DNA of 64,000 nt, taken from Alistipes sp. (GTDB lineage Bacteria > Bacteroidota > Bacteroidia > Bacteroidales > Rikenellaceae). Where the stretch lies: contig JAFWYM010000025.1 of the NCBI GenBank assembly GCA_017517705.1, positions 1-64,000 on the forward strand, written 5' to 3'. The position numbers were made by a program, and so were the translations under genes. Below are positions 55,022 through 63,061 of the stretch, piece after piece (the stretch's first letter is position 1; each line of letters starts with the position of its first letter). The notes under the pieces were generated by a model. That model searched no databases. It had not been told where the DNA came from and worked only from the letters and a program-made list of their open reading frames with translations.

Positions 55022-56650
55022 TTATTTTTTGCCAGCCTCGTCGCGGTATTTTAGTGCCTCGCGGACAAAACTTACGAACAATGGGTGAGGATTTGCCGCC
55101 GTAGAGTGGTACTCGGGGTGGTACTGTGTACCCACAAACCAGCGGTGCTCGGGAATCTCGACAACCTCGACAAGGCCCGTGTCGGGGTTCTGACCCACGG
55201 CCTTCATGCCTGCAGCCTCAAAGTCGGCGAGGAAGGCGCTGTTGAACTCGTAGCGGTGGCGGTGACGCTCAACGACACTATTCGTGCCGTAAGCCTCGGC
55301 TGCATGTGACCCCTTGGTCAGGTGGCAGGGATAGCCACCAAGACGCATGGTGCCGCCCTTGGCTGTGACATTCTTCTGCTCCTCCATAAGGTCGATCACG
55401 GCGTGCTTCGTCTGTGCCATCTCGCTCGAGTTGGCATCGTGCCAACCGAGGACGTTGCGTGCAAACTCTATGACGGCGCATTGCATGCCGAGGCATATAC
55501 CGAAGAAGGGTACATTATTCTCGCGGGCATAGCGCACGGCAACGAGCTTACCCTCGATACCACGGTTGCCGAAGCCCGGGGCTACCATCACGGCCGACAT
55601 ATTGCCGAGGTGCTCCTTGACATTGTCGATAGTAAGACGCTCAGAGTTGACATAGTGCAACTTGACCTTGACCTCATTGACGGCGCCCGCGTGGATGAAT
55701 GACTCGCTGATAGACTTGTAGGCATCGGGGAGCTCCGTATACTTACCCACAAGTGCGATGTCTACCACGCTCTTGGGATTCTTGATACGCTCGACAAAGG
55801 CTCTCCACTCCGTCATGTCGGGCTCCTGCTCCGACGCCAGGCCGAGCTTTTCGAGGAGCACGCCATCGAGGTTCTGCTCGTGCATACGCAGGGGTACCTC
55901 GTAGATTGTGGGCACATCGATAGACTGCACCACAGCCTCGGGGGTGACGTTGCAGAAGAGTGCCACCTTGCGACGTATATCCTGGCTCAGGTCGTGCTCC
56001 GAGCGAAGCACGAGGATGTCGGGCTGCAATCCATACGACAGTAACTCCTTGACAGAGTGCTGCGTAGGCTTGGTCTTAAGCTCGCCTGAAGCTGCCATAT
56101 AGGGTATGAGCGTGAGGTGTACAAGCACGGTGTTCTGGTAGCCGAGCTGATAGCGCAGCTGACGCACCGACTCGATGAAGGGCAGCGACTCGATGTCGCC
56201 AACGGTGCCGCCAATCTCGGTGATGATGACATCGTACTTCTTTGTGGCGCCAAGCAACTGCACGCGACGCTTGATCTCGTCGGTAATGTGGGGTATCACC
56301 TGCACGGTCTTGCCGAGGAACTCGCCGCTACGCTCCTTCTCGATCACGCACTGGTAGATCTTACCCGTGGTGACGTTGTTGTTCTTTGTCGTCTGTATCG
56401 ATGTGAAACGCTCATAGTGGCCGAGGTCGAGGTCGGTCTCGGTGCCATCCTCCGTGACGTAGCACTCGCCATGCTCGTAGGGGTTGAGCGTGCCAGGGTC
56501 TACATTGATGTAGGGGTCGAGCTTCTGTATTGTCACCGCGTAGCCACGTGCCTGAAGCAGGCGAGCGATAGATGCCGAAATGATGCCCTTGCCCAACGAT
56601 GAGGCAACACCTCCCGTTACAAAAATGTACTTTGGTTTAGATAGTTTCAT
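55022..56650 (-). CDS. pyrG: CTP synthase
   Basis: Makes CTP from UTP, ATP and glutamine. 542 residues, normal length. N-terminal synthetase domain: KYIFVTGGVASSLGKGI (P-loop), DPYINVDPGTLNPYEHGE and EIGGTVGDIESLPF. C-terminal glutamine amidotransferase domain: PFFGICLGMQ with the catalytic Cys, and HRWFVGTQYHPE with the catalytic His and Glu. It is followed 56 bases later by yidC and preceded by the DUF349 gene on the same strand. Confidence 0.97.
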   Translation of the reverse strand: MKLSKPKYIFVTGGVASSLGKGIISASIARLLQARGYAVTIQKLDPYINVDPGTLNPYEHGECYVTEDGTETDLDLGHYERFTSIQTTKNNNVTTGKIYQCVIEKERSGEFLGKTVQVIPHITDEIKRRVQLLGATKKYDVIITEIGGTVGDIESLPFIESVRQLRYQLGYQNTVLVHLTLIPYMAASGELKTKPTQHSVKELLSYGLQPDILVLRSEHDLSQDIRRKVALFCNVTPEAVVQSIDVPTIYEVPLRMHEQNLDGVLLEKLGLASEQEPDMTEWRAFVERIKNPKSVVDIALVGKYTELPDAYKSISESFIHAGAVNEVKVKLHYVNSERLTIDNVKEHLGNMSAVMVAPGFGNRGIEGKLVAVRYARENNVPFFGICLGMQCAVIEFARNVLGWHDANSSEMAQTKHAVIDLMEEQKNVTAKGGTMRLGGYPCHLTKGSHAAEAYGTNSVVERHRHRYEFNSAFLADFEAAGMKAVGQNPDTGLVEVVEIPEHRWFVGTQYHPEYHSTAANPHPLFVSFVREALKYRDEAGKK

Positions 56651-56708
56651 AGCTATATCGTTTTATTTTTTTGTCGACTATAATGCACTGAGTATCTGTT
56701 CTGTGGGT

Positions 56709-58661
56709 CTATTTGTTTTTGTTCTCCTCAGCGTCGATAAGCTTCACCTTCTCGATGAGCTCGGCCATATCGCGCTTCGTGCGCTCGATCTTCTCACGCA
56801 CATCGGCGATAAGAGCCTCAGCATTCTTCGACTTCGAGAAGAAGCCTATGTTGTTCTCCAGGAGGGCGATGTCCTGCTCCATCTGGCGCACCTTGTTGTA
56901 GAGCTTCTCGCGCTCCGAGCGTAGCTGTCCGCCGCTCTTCATATTCGATACGCGCTCCTTGAAGCGGTTCATCGAGCGGTCGCGCTCCGACGAACGCAGC
57001 GTCGAGAACATTGCGTCAACCACAGCCTTATACTCCTTCTGTAGGGCATCCTTCTGCTTGATGGGCACGAAGCCTATCTGGCTCCAGCGACGCTGGAACT
57101 CCTTGATGGCCTCGAAGCCTCCGGCCTTCACATCTGCCGCCTTCATCTCCTCCAGGAGTGCCTGCTTCAGGCGTAGATTCTCGTCGTGCTCGGTGTCGAT
57201 GTGCGAGAAGTGCTCGGCCTTACGCTCGAAGAACTTATCGCAGGCGGCACGGAAGCGCTTCCATACGACATCCGAGTGGCGACGTGCCACGGGGCCCGTC
57301 TGCTTCCACTTGGCCTGAAGTGCTATGAGCTCGTCGGTGGCGTGCTTCCAGTCCTCGCTGGTAGCTAACGCCTCAGCGGCAGCGCATAGCTCGTTCTTGA
57401 TGGCGAGGTTATGCTCCATCTCGCTCTTCACACCGGCGTAGAAGTCGCGCTTGAGGTCGAAGAATCTGTCGCAGGCGCTGCGGAAACGCTCGTATATGCG
57501 GTTGTTGTCCTTCTTGGGTGCGAAGCCTATGGTCTTCCATACCTTCTGTATCTCGAGTAGCTCCTCGCTCGCCTTGTTCCAATCCTTGCGTGTGAGCATC
57601 GGGCGTGCCACAAGAGCCTCGGTCTTCTCGCAGAGCTCCTGCTTCAGGGCGAGGTTCTTCATCTGCTCGGCCTTGAGACTCTCGAAGTGCTCCTGGTGGC
57701 GCTTGTTTATGCGGCTCGATGCCTCCTTGAAGCGCTCCCACAACGACTCCTTGAACTCGAGAGCCACGGGGCCTGTCTCGCGCCACTGGTCGTGTAGTTT
57801 CTGCAACTTACGGAAGGCCTCGACAACCTGCGTCTCCAAGGCTAACTCCTCGGCCTGCTCGCAGAGGCTCAACTTAGCCTCGTAGTTCTTCTTGAGGTCG
57901 AGGTCGCGAAGCTCCTTGTTTATCTTGATGAAGTTGTAGAAGTTCTCCACATGAAGGTTGTACGTCTCCCACAAGTCTTTCACGTTCTGCTGGGGTACAA
58001 GTCCCGTCTCCTTCCACTTGGTCTGAAGCTCGCGGAAGCGTGTGAATGTGGTGTTCATCGTCTCGTCCGAGTTGATGAGCTCCTTGAGTTCCTCGATAAT
58101 CTGAAGCTTTATCTTGAGGTTCTCCTCCTTGCTTGCCTCCAACTCAGCGATGTGCTTGTCGCGCGCCTCGCGGTATACCGCAAAGAGCTCCTTGAAGCGC
58201 TGCTCCTCGGGGTCTGCAGTGGGGGTGAATGACTCCTCGCTGCCACCAGCCTCGATGAAGGCGCGTTTCTGCGATTCCACCAATGCGCGGTGCTGCTTGT
58301 AGAATGCTATCTTGATGGCCTCAACCACCGGACGGAGTGTCTGTACGGGTTCCGACTCTATCTTCGCGGCAAAGAGTGCCACAAGCTCCTTCTCGTCGAG
58401 ACCCGAGAGATCATCGCCCGCAGCGGGTGCGCTCTCCTCCTCGTCCGTCTCGTCGCCTATGTCCAAGCCCGCCTCGTCGGCAGCAAGGGCAGCCTCCTCA
58501 TCGGCAAAGCTATCGTTCATAGTGTCGTCCTTAGCCTCGACATCCGCGGCCTCCTCAGCCGCAGGGGTCACACTCTGAGTGTCGGTAGTAGTCACAGCAT
58601 CTTCGGCAATAGTGCCGACGGGCTCCTCAGGAGCCGTAAGAATAGTCTTTTCAGTAGCCAT
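56709..58661 (-). CDS. DUF349 domain-containing protein
   Basis: 650 residues, no signal peptide. An acidic, low-complexity N-terminus (about 1-90) is followed by a series of five or so DUF349 helical repeats of about 70 residues, each with the 'W....G.vp....dlW.rF..a.d.ff' pattern (KWKETGLVPQQNVKDLWETY, QWRETGPVALEFKESLWERF, VWKTIGFAPKKDNNRIYERF, KWKQTGPVARRHSDVVWKRF, RWSQIGFVPIKQKDALQKEY). The C-terminus is a coiled coil. The family is common in Bacteroidetes and of uncertain function; a ribosome or RNA link is only suggested for distant relatives. Confidence 0.85.
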   Translation of the reverse strand: MATEKTILTAPEEPVGTIAEDAVTTTDTQSVTPAAEEAADVEAKDDTMNDSFADEEAALAADEAGLDIGDETDEEESAPAAGDDLSGLDEKELVALFAAKIESEPVQTLRPVVEAIKIAFYKQHRALVESQKRAFIEAGGSEESFTPTADPEEQRFKELFAVYREARDKHIAELEASKEENLKIKLQIIEELKELINSDETMNTTFTRFRELQTKWKETGLVPQQNVKDLWETYNLHVENFYNFIKINKELRDLDLKKNYEAKLSLCEQAEELALETQVVEAFRKLQKLHDQWRETGPVALEFKESLWERFKEASSRINKRHQEHFESLKAEQMKNLALKQELCEKTEALVARPMLTRKDWNKASEELLEIQKVWKTIGFAPKKDNNRIYERFRSACDRFFDLKRDFYAGVKSEMEHNLAIKNELCAAAEALATSEDWKHATDELIALQAKWKQTGPVARRHSDVVWKRFRAACDKFFERKAEHFSHIDTEHDENLRLKQALLEEMKAADVKAGGFEAIKEFQRRWSQIGFVPIKQKDALQKEYKAVVDAMFSTLRSSERDRSMNRFKERVSNMKSGGQLRSEREKLYNKVRQMEQDIALLENNIGFFSKSKNAEALIADVREKIERTKRDMAELIEKVKLIDAEENKNK

Positions 58662-58714
58662 CGTAAAATAGTTTTAGTTGATATACTTGCGCCTGCGTGC
58701 AAGCGTAATTCGTG

Positions 58715-58722
58715 CAAATATA
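58715..58722 (-). promoter_or_regulatory. -7 box of the DUF349 gene
   Basis: Minus-strand TATATTTG, an exact TAnnTTTG match 54 bases before the start; the -33 part is not clear. Confidence 0.5.
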
Positions 58723-58734
58723 CTAATTCTTTTC

Positions 58735-59086
58735 CAAAGAAAAAAGGGGTGGCGGATAAAAAGTGATTTTTTGTTGCTTAGCAGTGTGGTTTATAGTAGC
58801 TTCAACCTCGGGCGGAGGTGCGTCACTTTGTCCGGTGTGGGCGCGGTGGTTGGTGCGATGCTTCGCTCGGGATGAGTAGGGCTAACCATGCAGGTGCGGC
58901 CTATCCTATTCCCCTTTTTGGAGTTCATCGCTTTGCCATATACTCTCTCTGTGCTATGCGATAAAAAGGATGTTTATTGGTCTATTTGTCGTGCGAATCA
59001 ATGGATAGTTATCGATGTGCTGTGACCATAAAAAAATATATAATCGAAGGAGTGAAAATGGGTTAGAAAAAAAATCCTAAAAATAG
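58735..59086. other. Gap between divergent DUF349 and ackA units
   Basis: About 350 bases with no credible gene. No strong hairpin, tRNA or nonamer repeat is visible; only a fragment (GATGCTTCGCTCGGGATGAG, about 58857-58876) recalls the REP-like repeats. Confidence 0.5.
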
Positions 59087-59117
59087 TTGGATTGTCGCGG
59101 TAAATTTAGTATCTTTG
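59087..59117 (+). promoter_or_regulatory. Promoter of ackA-ptb-buk
   Basis: TTG (59087-59089), 20 nt, TATCTTTG (59110-59117). It leaves a leader of about 110 bases with a small hairpin (TCCC, GTG, GGGA region near 59143-59152). Confidence 0.75.
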
Positions 59118-59234
59118 TTGAGTTTTATGGGGTAATACTCCTTTCCCGTGGGAAGAGTGTCTCTAAATCGGATACTTAAGAGGCCATTAACTCGTGTCAA
59201 CGATAATTATTAACTATATAAAACTGTAACTGCA

Positions 59235-60437
59235 ATGGTAATTTTGGTTCTTAACTGCGGTAGCTCGTCTATCAAGTATCAGGTGCTTGATGTTCTGGAG
59301 TCGTCGCACACGCTTCTGGCCAAGGGTCTTGTAGAGCGTATCGGTCTTGCTGAGGGTGATCTTGTACACAAACCTCAGGGCAAGGATAAGTACGAGGTGT
59401 CGTGCCCCATTCCCGACCACACAACAGGTATACGCCTTGTGTTGGATGCTTTGACACACCCCGAGCATGGTGTCATCAAGTCGCTCGACGAGCTTAAGGC
59501 TGCAGGTCACCGCGTAGCACACGGTGGCGAGTTCTTCCACGACAGCTGTCTTGTGGATGAGGAGGTTAAGGCTAAGATTGAGTCGTTGTACTCGATTGCA
59601 CCGCTTCACAACCCCGCAAACCTCGAGGGTATACTCTCGATGGAGCGCGTGTTGCCCGGTATCAAGCAGGTGGCTGTGTTCGACACGTCGTTCCACCACA
59701 CCATTCCCGCAATCAACTATATGTATGCCATCCCCTATGAGTACTACGAGAAGTATCGCGTGAGAAAGTATGGCTTCCATGGCACGAGCCACAAGTATGT
59801 TGCCCGCGTGGGTGCCGAGATGTTTGGCCTTGACTTCGAGAACGCGAAGATTGTTACTTGCCACATTGGTAATGGTGCCTCGGTTACGGCTGTGAAGAAT
59901 GGCAAGTCGTTCGATACATCTATGGGCTTCACGCCGCTCGATGGTCTTGTGATGGGTACACGTGCCGGCTCGATGGATGTGAGCGCTGCAACTTACATCG
60001 CCGAGAAGGAGGGTATGTCGTACAAGGAGCTTGACAGCATGCTTAACAAGAGGTCGGGTGTGCAGGGTCTCACAGGCATATCGAGCGATATGCGCGACAT
60101 TGACGCTGCGTACGATGAGGGTAACGAGCGTGCAATCATGGCTCGCGATATGTACTGCAACCGCGTGAAGAAGTTCGTGGGTGAGTATGCTGCCGAGATG
60201 GGTGGCGTAGACCTCCTGGTATTCACCGGTGGTGTTGGCGAGAACTCACCCGAGTTGCGCGAGTATGTATTGAGCAACATGGAGTTCATGGGTATCGATT
60301 TCGACGCTGAGCGCAACCGTGGCAAGCGTGGTACGGATTACGAGATTACGGCTGAGGGCTCACGTGTGAAGGCTGCTGTCATCTGCACTGACGAGGAGCT
60401 CGTTATTGCTAAGGATACCTATCGCCTCACAAAATAG
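59235..60437 (+). CDS. ackA: Acetate kinase
   Basis: Transfers phosphate from acetyl phosphate to ADP, giving acetate and ATP. 400 residues. ASKHA-fold motifs: LNCGSSSIKYQ at the N-terminus, FDTSFHHTIP, GFHGTSHKYV, CHIGNGASVTAV, SFDTSMGFTPLDGLVMGTRAGSMD, and FTGGVGENSPELR. All are intact. It is followed 32 bases later by ptb, so the partner transacylase here is of the butyryl type; no classical pta gene is in the window. Confidence 0.96.
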   Translation: MVILVLNCGSSSIKYQVLDVLESSHTLLAKGLVERIGLAEGDLVHKPQGKDKYEVSCPIPDHTTGIRLVLDALTHPEHGVIKSLDELKAAGHRVAHGGEFFHDSCLVDEEVKAKIESLYSIAPLHNPANLEGILSMERVLPGIKQVAVFDTSFHHTIPAINYMYAIPYEYYEKYRVRKYGFHGTSHKYVARVGAEMFGLDFENAKIVTCHIGNGASVTAVKNGKSFDTSMGFTPLDGLVMGTRAGSMDVSAATYIAEKEGMSYKELDSMLNKRSGVQGLTGISSDMRDIDAAYDEGNERAIMARDMYCNRVKKFVGEYAAEMGGVDLLVFTGGVGENSPELREYVLSNMEFMGIDFDAERNRGKRGTDYEITAEGSRVKAAVICTDEELVIAKDTYRLTK

Positions 60438-60469
60438 AAAAATCACTAACTAAAATACCTAAAACTATT

Positions 60470-61372
60470 ATGATTAAGCATTTGGATGAGATCGTTGCTG
60501 CGGCCGTGGCTCGTGGCAAGAAGAAGATGATTGTGGCATACGGCCAGGATACGCACTCTATCGGCGCTACCGATATGGCTATCAAGGCTGGTCTTGCGGA
60601 GGTGACCCTTGTGGGTGATCCCGAGGAGATCAAGAAGTCGTGCGAGGCTGAGGGCGTAGATATGAGCCAGTATACCATCATCGAGGAGAAGGAGGATGTT
60701 AAGGCTGTTGAGATTGCTGTTAAGGCTGTACACAATGGCGAGTACGACGTCTTGATGAAGGGTGTTGTTCCCACGGATAAGTATATGCGTGGTATCTTGA
60801 ACAAGGAGTGGGGTTTGTTGCCCGCAGGCACAACATTGAGCCACGTTACTGTTCTCGAGATTCCCAAGTATCACAAGTTGCTCGTTGTTAGCGACGTGGC
60901 AGTTCTTCCCTGCCCCACGCTCGACCAGAAGAAGCAGATAGCGAAGTATCTCCTTGAGACAGCCAACAACCTCGGCGTTGAGTGCCCCAAGATGGCCTTC
61001 ATCGCACCATCGGAGCAGCTTCTTCCTAAGGTAGTTAGCTCGGTTGAGGCTAAGGAGCTTGGTGAGTTGGGTGCTGCCGGTGAGCTAGGCAAGGGCTTGT
61101 TCCAGGGTCCCTTGGCATTGGATGTGGCTATCGACGAGGAGAGCGTTAAGATCAAGAAGTTGCAGGGTCCCGTTGCCGGCGATGCTGACTGCTTGTTGTT
61201 CCCCAACCTCGAGTCTGGTAACGTATTCTTCAAGGCTTGCTCAAAGTTCGGTGGTGCTGAGTTGGCTGCTATGGTTGCAGGCCCTATGGCTCCCTGTGTG
61301 TTGACATCACGTGGCGATACAACTAAGACGAAGCTCTACTCTATCGCTTTGGCTTGCTTGTCAGCAAAATAG
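60470..61372 (+). CDS. ptb: Phosphate butyryltransferase / acyltransferase family enzyme
   Basis: Converts acyl-CoA and phosphate to acyl phosphate and CoA. 300 residues, the size of the Ptb branch of the PTA_PTB family (Pta is longer). Family segments: YDVLMKGVVPTDKYMRGIL, MAFIAPSEQLLPKVVSSVEA, GKGLFQGPLALDVAID and FPNLESGNVFFKACSKFGGAELAAMVAGP. Substrate range (butyryl, isobutyryl, propionyl or acetyl) cannot be read from the sequence. It lies between ackA and buk, so it could feed both kinases. Confidence 0.9.
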   Translation: MIKHLDEIVAAAVARGKKKMIVAYGQDTHSIGATDMAIKAGLAEVTLVGDPEEIKKSCEAEGVDMSQYTIIEEKEDVKAVEIAVKAVHNGEYDVLMKGVVPTDKYMRGILNKEWGLLPAGTTLSHVTVLEIPKYHKLLVVSDVAVLPCPTLDQKKQIAKYLLETANNLGVECPKMAFIAPSEQLLPKVVSSVEAKELGELGAAGELGKGLFQGPLALDVAIDEESVKIKKLQGPVAGDADCLLFPNLESGNVFFKACSKFGGAELAAMVAGPMAPCVLTSRGDTTKTKLYSIALACLSAK

Positions 61373-61400
61373 TAGTCTAACATAAGTAAAATATACGAAG

Positions 61401-62468
61401 ATGGCTTATAAGATATTGACCATTAACCCGGGCTCTACATCTACCAAGGTGGCATTGTTCCACGATATGGAGCAGGTTAAGACCTTGAAGCTCAGCCACT
61501 CGGCAGAGGAGATTGCTCGCTTTGCTTCGGTTGCTGACCAGCTCGACTGGCGCTTGGAGATTATCCTCGATGCGTTGAAGGCTGACGGCATAGAGCTCAA
61601 GTCGTTGGATGCTGTCATTGGCCGTGGTGGTCTTATGCGCCCCATCGAGGGTGGCGTATACCGCGTGGGTGAGGCTATGATTGCCGACCTCTCGGCTCCC
61701 AAGCGTCAGCACGCGAGCAACCTCGGTGCGCTGATTGCACGCCGCATAGCTGATGCAGCAGGTGTTGAGGCCTACATCGCTGATCCCGTTGTTGTGGATG
61801 AGCTTCAGGATATGGCTCGCGTGAGCGGTATCAAGGAGTTGCCTCGTCGCTCTATCTTCCACGCTCTCAACCAGAAGGCTATCGCTCGTCGCTATGCTGC
61901 GGAGGTGGGTCGTCCCTATGAGGACTTGAACCTCGTCGTAGTACACATGGGTGGCGGTATCTCTGTCTCGGCGCACTGCAAGGGTCGTGTTATCGACACT
62001 AACAATGCCCTTGATGGCGATGGCCCTATCGCACCGGAGCGCGCAGGTACGTTGCCTGCGGGTGACCTTGTGGACCTCTGCTTCTCGGGCAAGTACGACA
62101 AGGGCGAGATTAAGAAGCTCTTGGCGGGTAAGGGTGGTCTTGTTGACCATGTTAACTGCAACAACGTGCAGGAGTTGAACGAGGTACGTGCGGCAGGTGG
62201 CGACAAGGAGGCTCGCTTTATGCTCGACACGATGTCGTACTCTGTAGCCAAGTGGATTGGCGAGATGGCTGTTGTGTTGAAGGGTCAGGTGGATGCTATC
62301 CTGCTCACGGGCGGTATCGCATGGAACGACTGCGTTAACGACATCATCGTTGACTACTGTAAGTTCCTCGCGCCTATTAAGATCTACCCTGGCGAGAACG
62401 AGCTCGAGTCGTTGGCCGAGAATGCGTTGCGTGTGCTTAAGGGTGAGACCGTGGCTAAGGAGTACTAA
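61401..62468 (+). CDS. buk: Butyrate kinase
   Basis: Converts acyl phosphate (butyryl or branched) and ADP to the acid and ATP. 355 residues. Motifs: INPGSTSTKVALF (phosphate 1), SIFHALNQKAIAR, VVHMGGGISVSAHCKGRVIDTNNALDGDGPIAPERAG (phosphate 2 and specificity loop) and ILLTGGIAWNDC. It is 28 bases after ptb. Together with Ptb it would give substrate-level ATP from butyryl- or branched acyl-CoA, for example from amino-acid fermentation. Confidence 0.93.
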   Translation: MAYKILTINPGSTSTKVALFHDMEQVKTLKLSHSAEEIARFASVADQLDWRLEIILDALKADGIELKSLDAVIGRGGLMRPIEGGVYRVGEAMIADLSAPKRQHASNLGALIARRIADAAGVEAYIADPVVVDELQDMARVSGIKELPRRSIFHALNQKAIARRYAAEVGRPYEDLNLVVVHMGGGISVSAHCKGRVIDTNNALDGDGPIAPERAGTLPAGDLVDLCFSGKYDKGEIKKLLAGKGGLVDHVNCNNVQELNEVRAAGGDKEARFMLDTMSYSVAKWIGEMAVVLKGQVDAILLTGGIAWNDCVNDIIVDYCKFLAPIKIYPGENELESLAENALRVLKGETVAKEY

Positions 62469-62474
62469 TTTTAG

Positions 62475-62616
62475 TTTTATCGTGCCGAGGGTCGCGGTTG
62501 ATGTTGTGCTTGTCTGAAGAGGCTTATTTACCTCGTGTAAACTCCTCCTTTCAGCCTACGGCAACTATTCACCCTCCCTGCCGACGATAAAATAGGGTAG
62601 GCCTACCCTCTATTTC
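62475..62616. repeat. Inverted repeat and perfect palindrome between buk and aroQ
   Basis: TTTTATCGT (62475-62483) is repeated inverted as ACGATAAAA (62584-62592). Beside it AAATA, GGGTAGGCCTACCC, TCTATTT (62590-62616) contains a perfect 14-base palindrome. No T-tract and no ORF. It may be a terminator-like or small mobile-type structure. Confidence 0.55.
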
Positions 62617-62640
62617 GTACACTGATTAACCTATTGTGCG

Positions 62641-63057
62641 ATGAAAATTTTGATTATCAACGGTGCGAACCTCAATCTTTTGGGGCATCGCCAGCCTGAG
62701 ATATACGGACGTGAGAGCTTCGAGGATTACCTCGGGGCTCTTCGCGCACGTTATTCGGGCGTTGCTATTGACTACTACCAGTCGAATGTCGAGGGTGAGC
62801 TTGTCGATGCGCTTCAAGGTGCTTGTGGCAAGTACGATGGCATCATTCTCAATGCCGGCGGCTATACGCACACATCCGTAGTGTTGCGCGATGCTGTGGC
62901 GGCTATCTGTGTGCCTGTTGTTGAGGTACACATATCTTCAATCCTCGCGCGCGAGGAGTTTCGTCACGTGTCGATGATTGCTCCCGTGGCGTGTGGTACG
63001 ATTATGGGCTTCGGCATGGAGTCGTATCGTTTGGCTGTGGAGTATTTTATGAAGTAG
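62641..63057 (+). CDS. aroQ: 3-dehydroquinate dehydratase, type II
   Basis: Third step of the shikimate pathway. 138 residues, a normal type II length. Motifs: NGANLNLLG near the N-terminus (usually NGPNLNLLG; Ala replaces Pro), the lid region HRQPEIYG with the catalytic Tyr, ILNAGGYTHTSVVLRDA (substrate-binding Asn and His), and EVHISSILAREEFRHVS. All residues expected for catalysis appear present. It begins 172 bases after buk and is followed four bases later by the flippase gene. Confidence 0.93.
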   Translation: MKILIINGANLNLLGHRQPEIYGRESFEDYLGALRARYSGVAIDYYQSNVEGELVDALQGACGKYDGIILNAGGYTHTSVVLRDAVAAICVPVVEVHISSILAREEFRHVSMIAPVACGTIMGFGMESYRLAVEYFMK

Positions 63058-63061
63058 TGCT

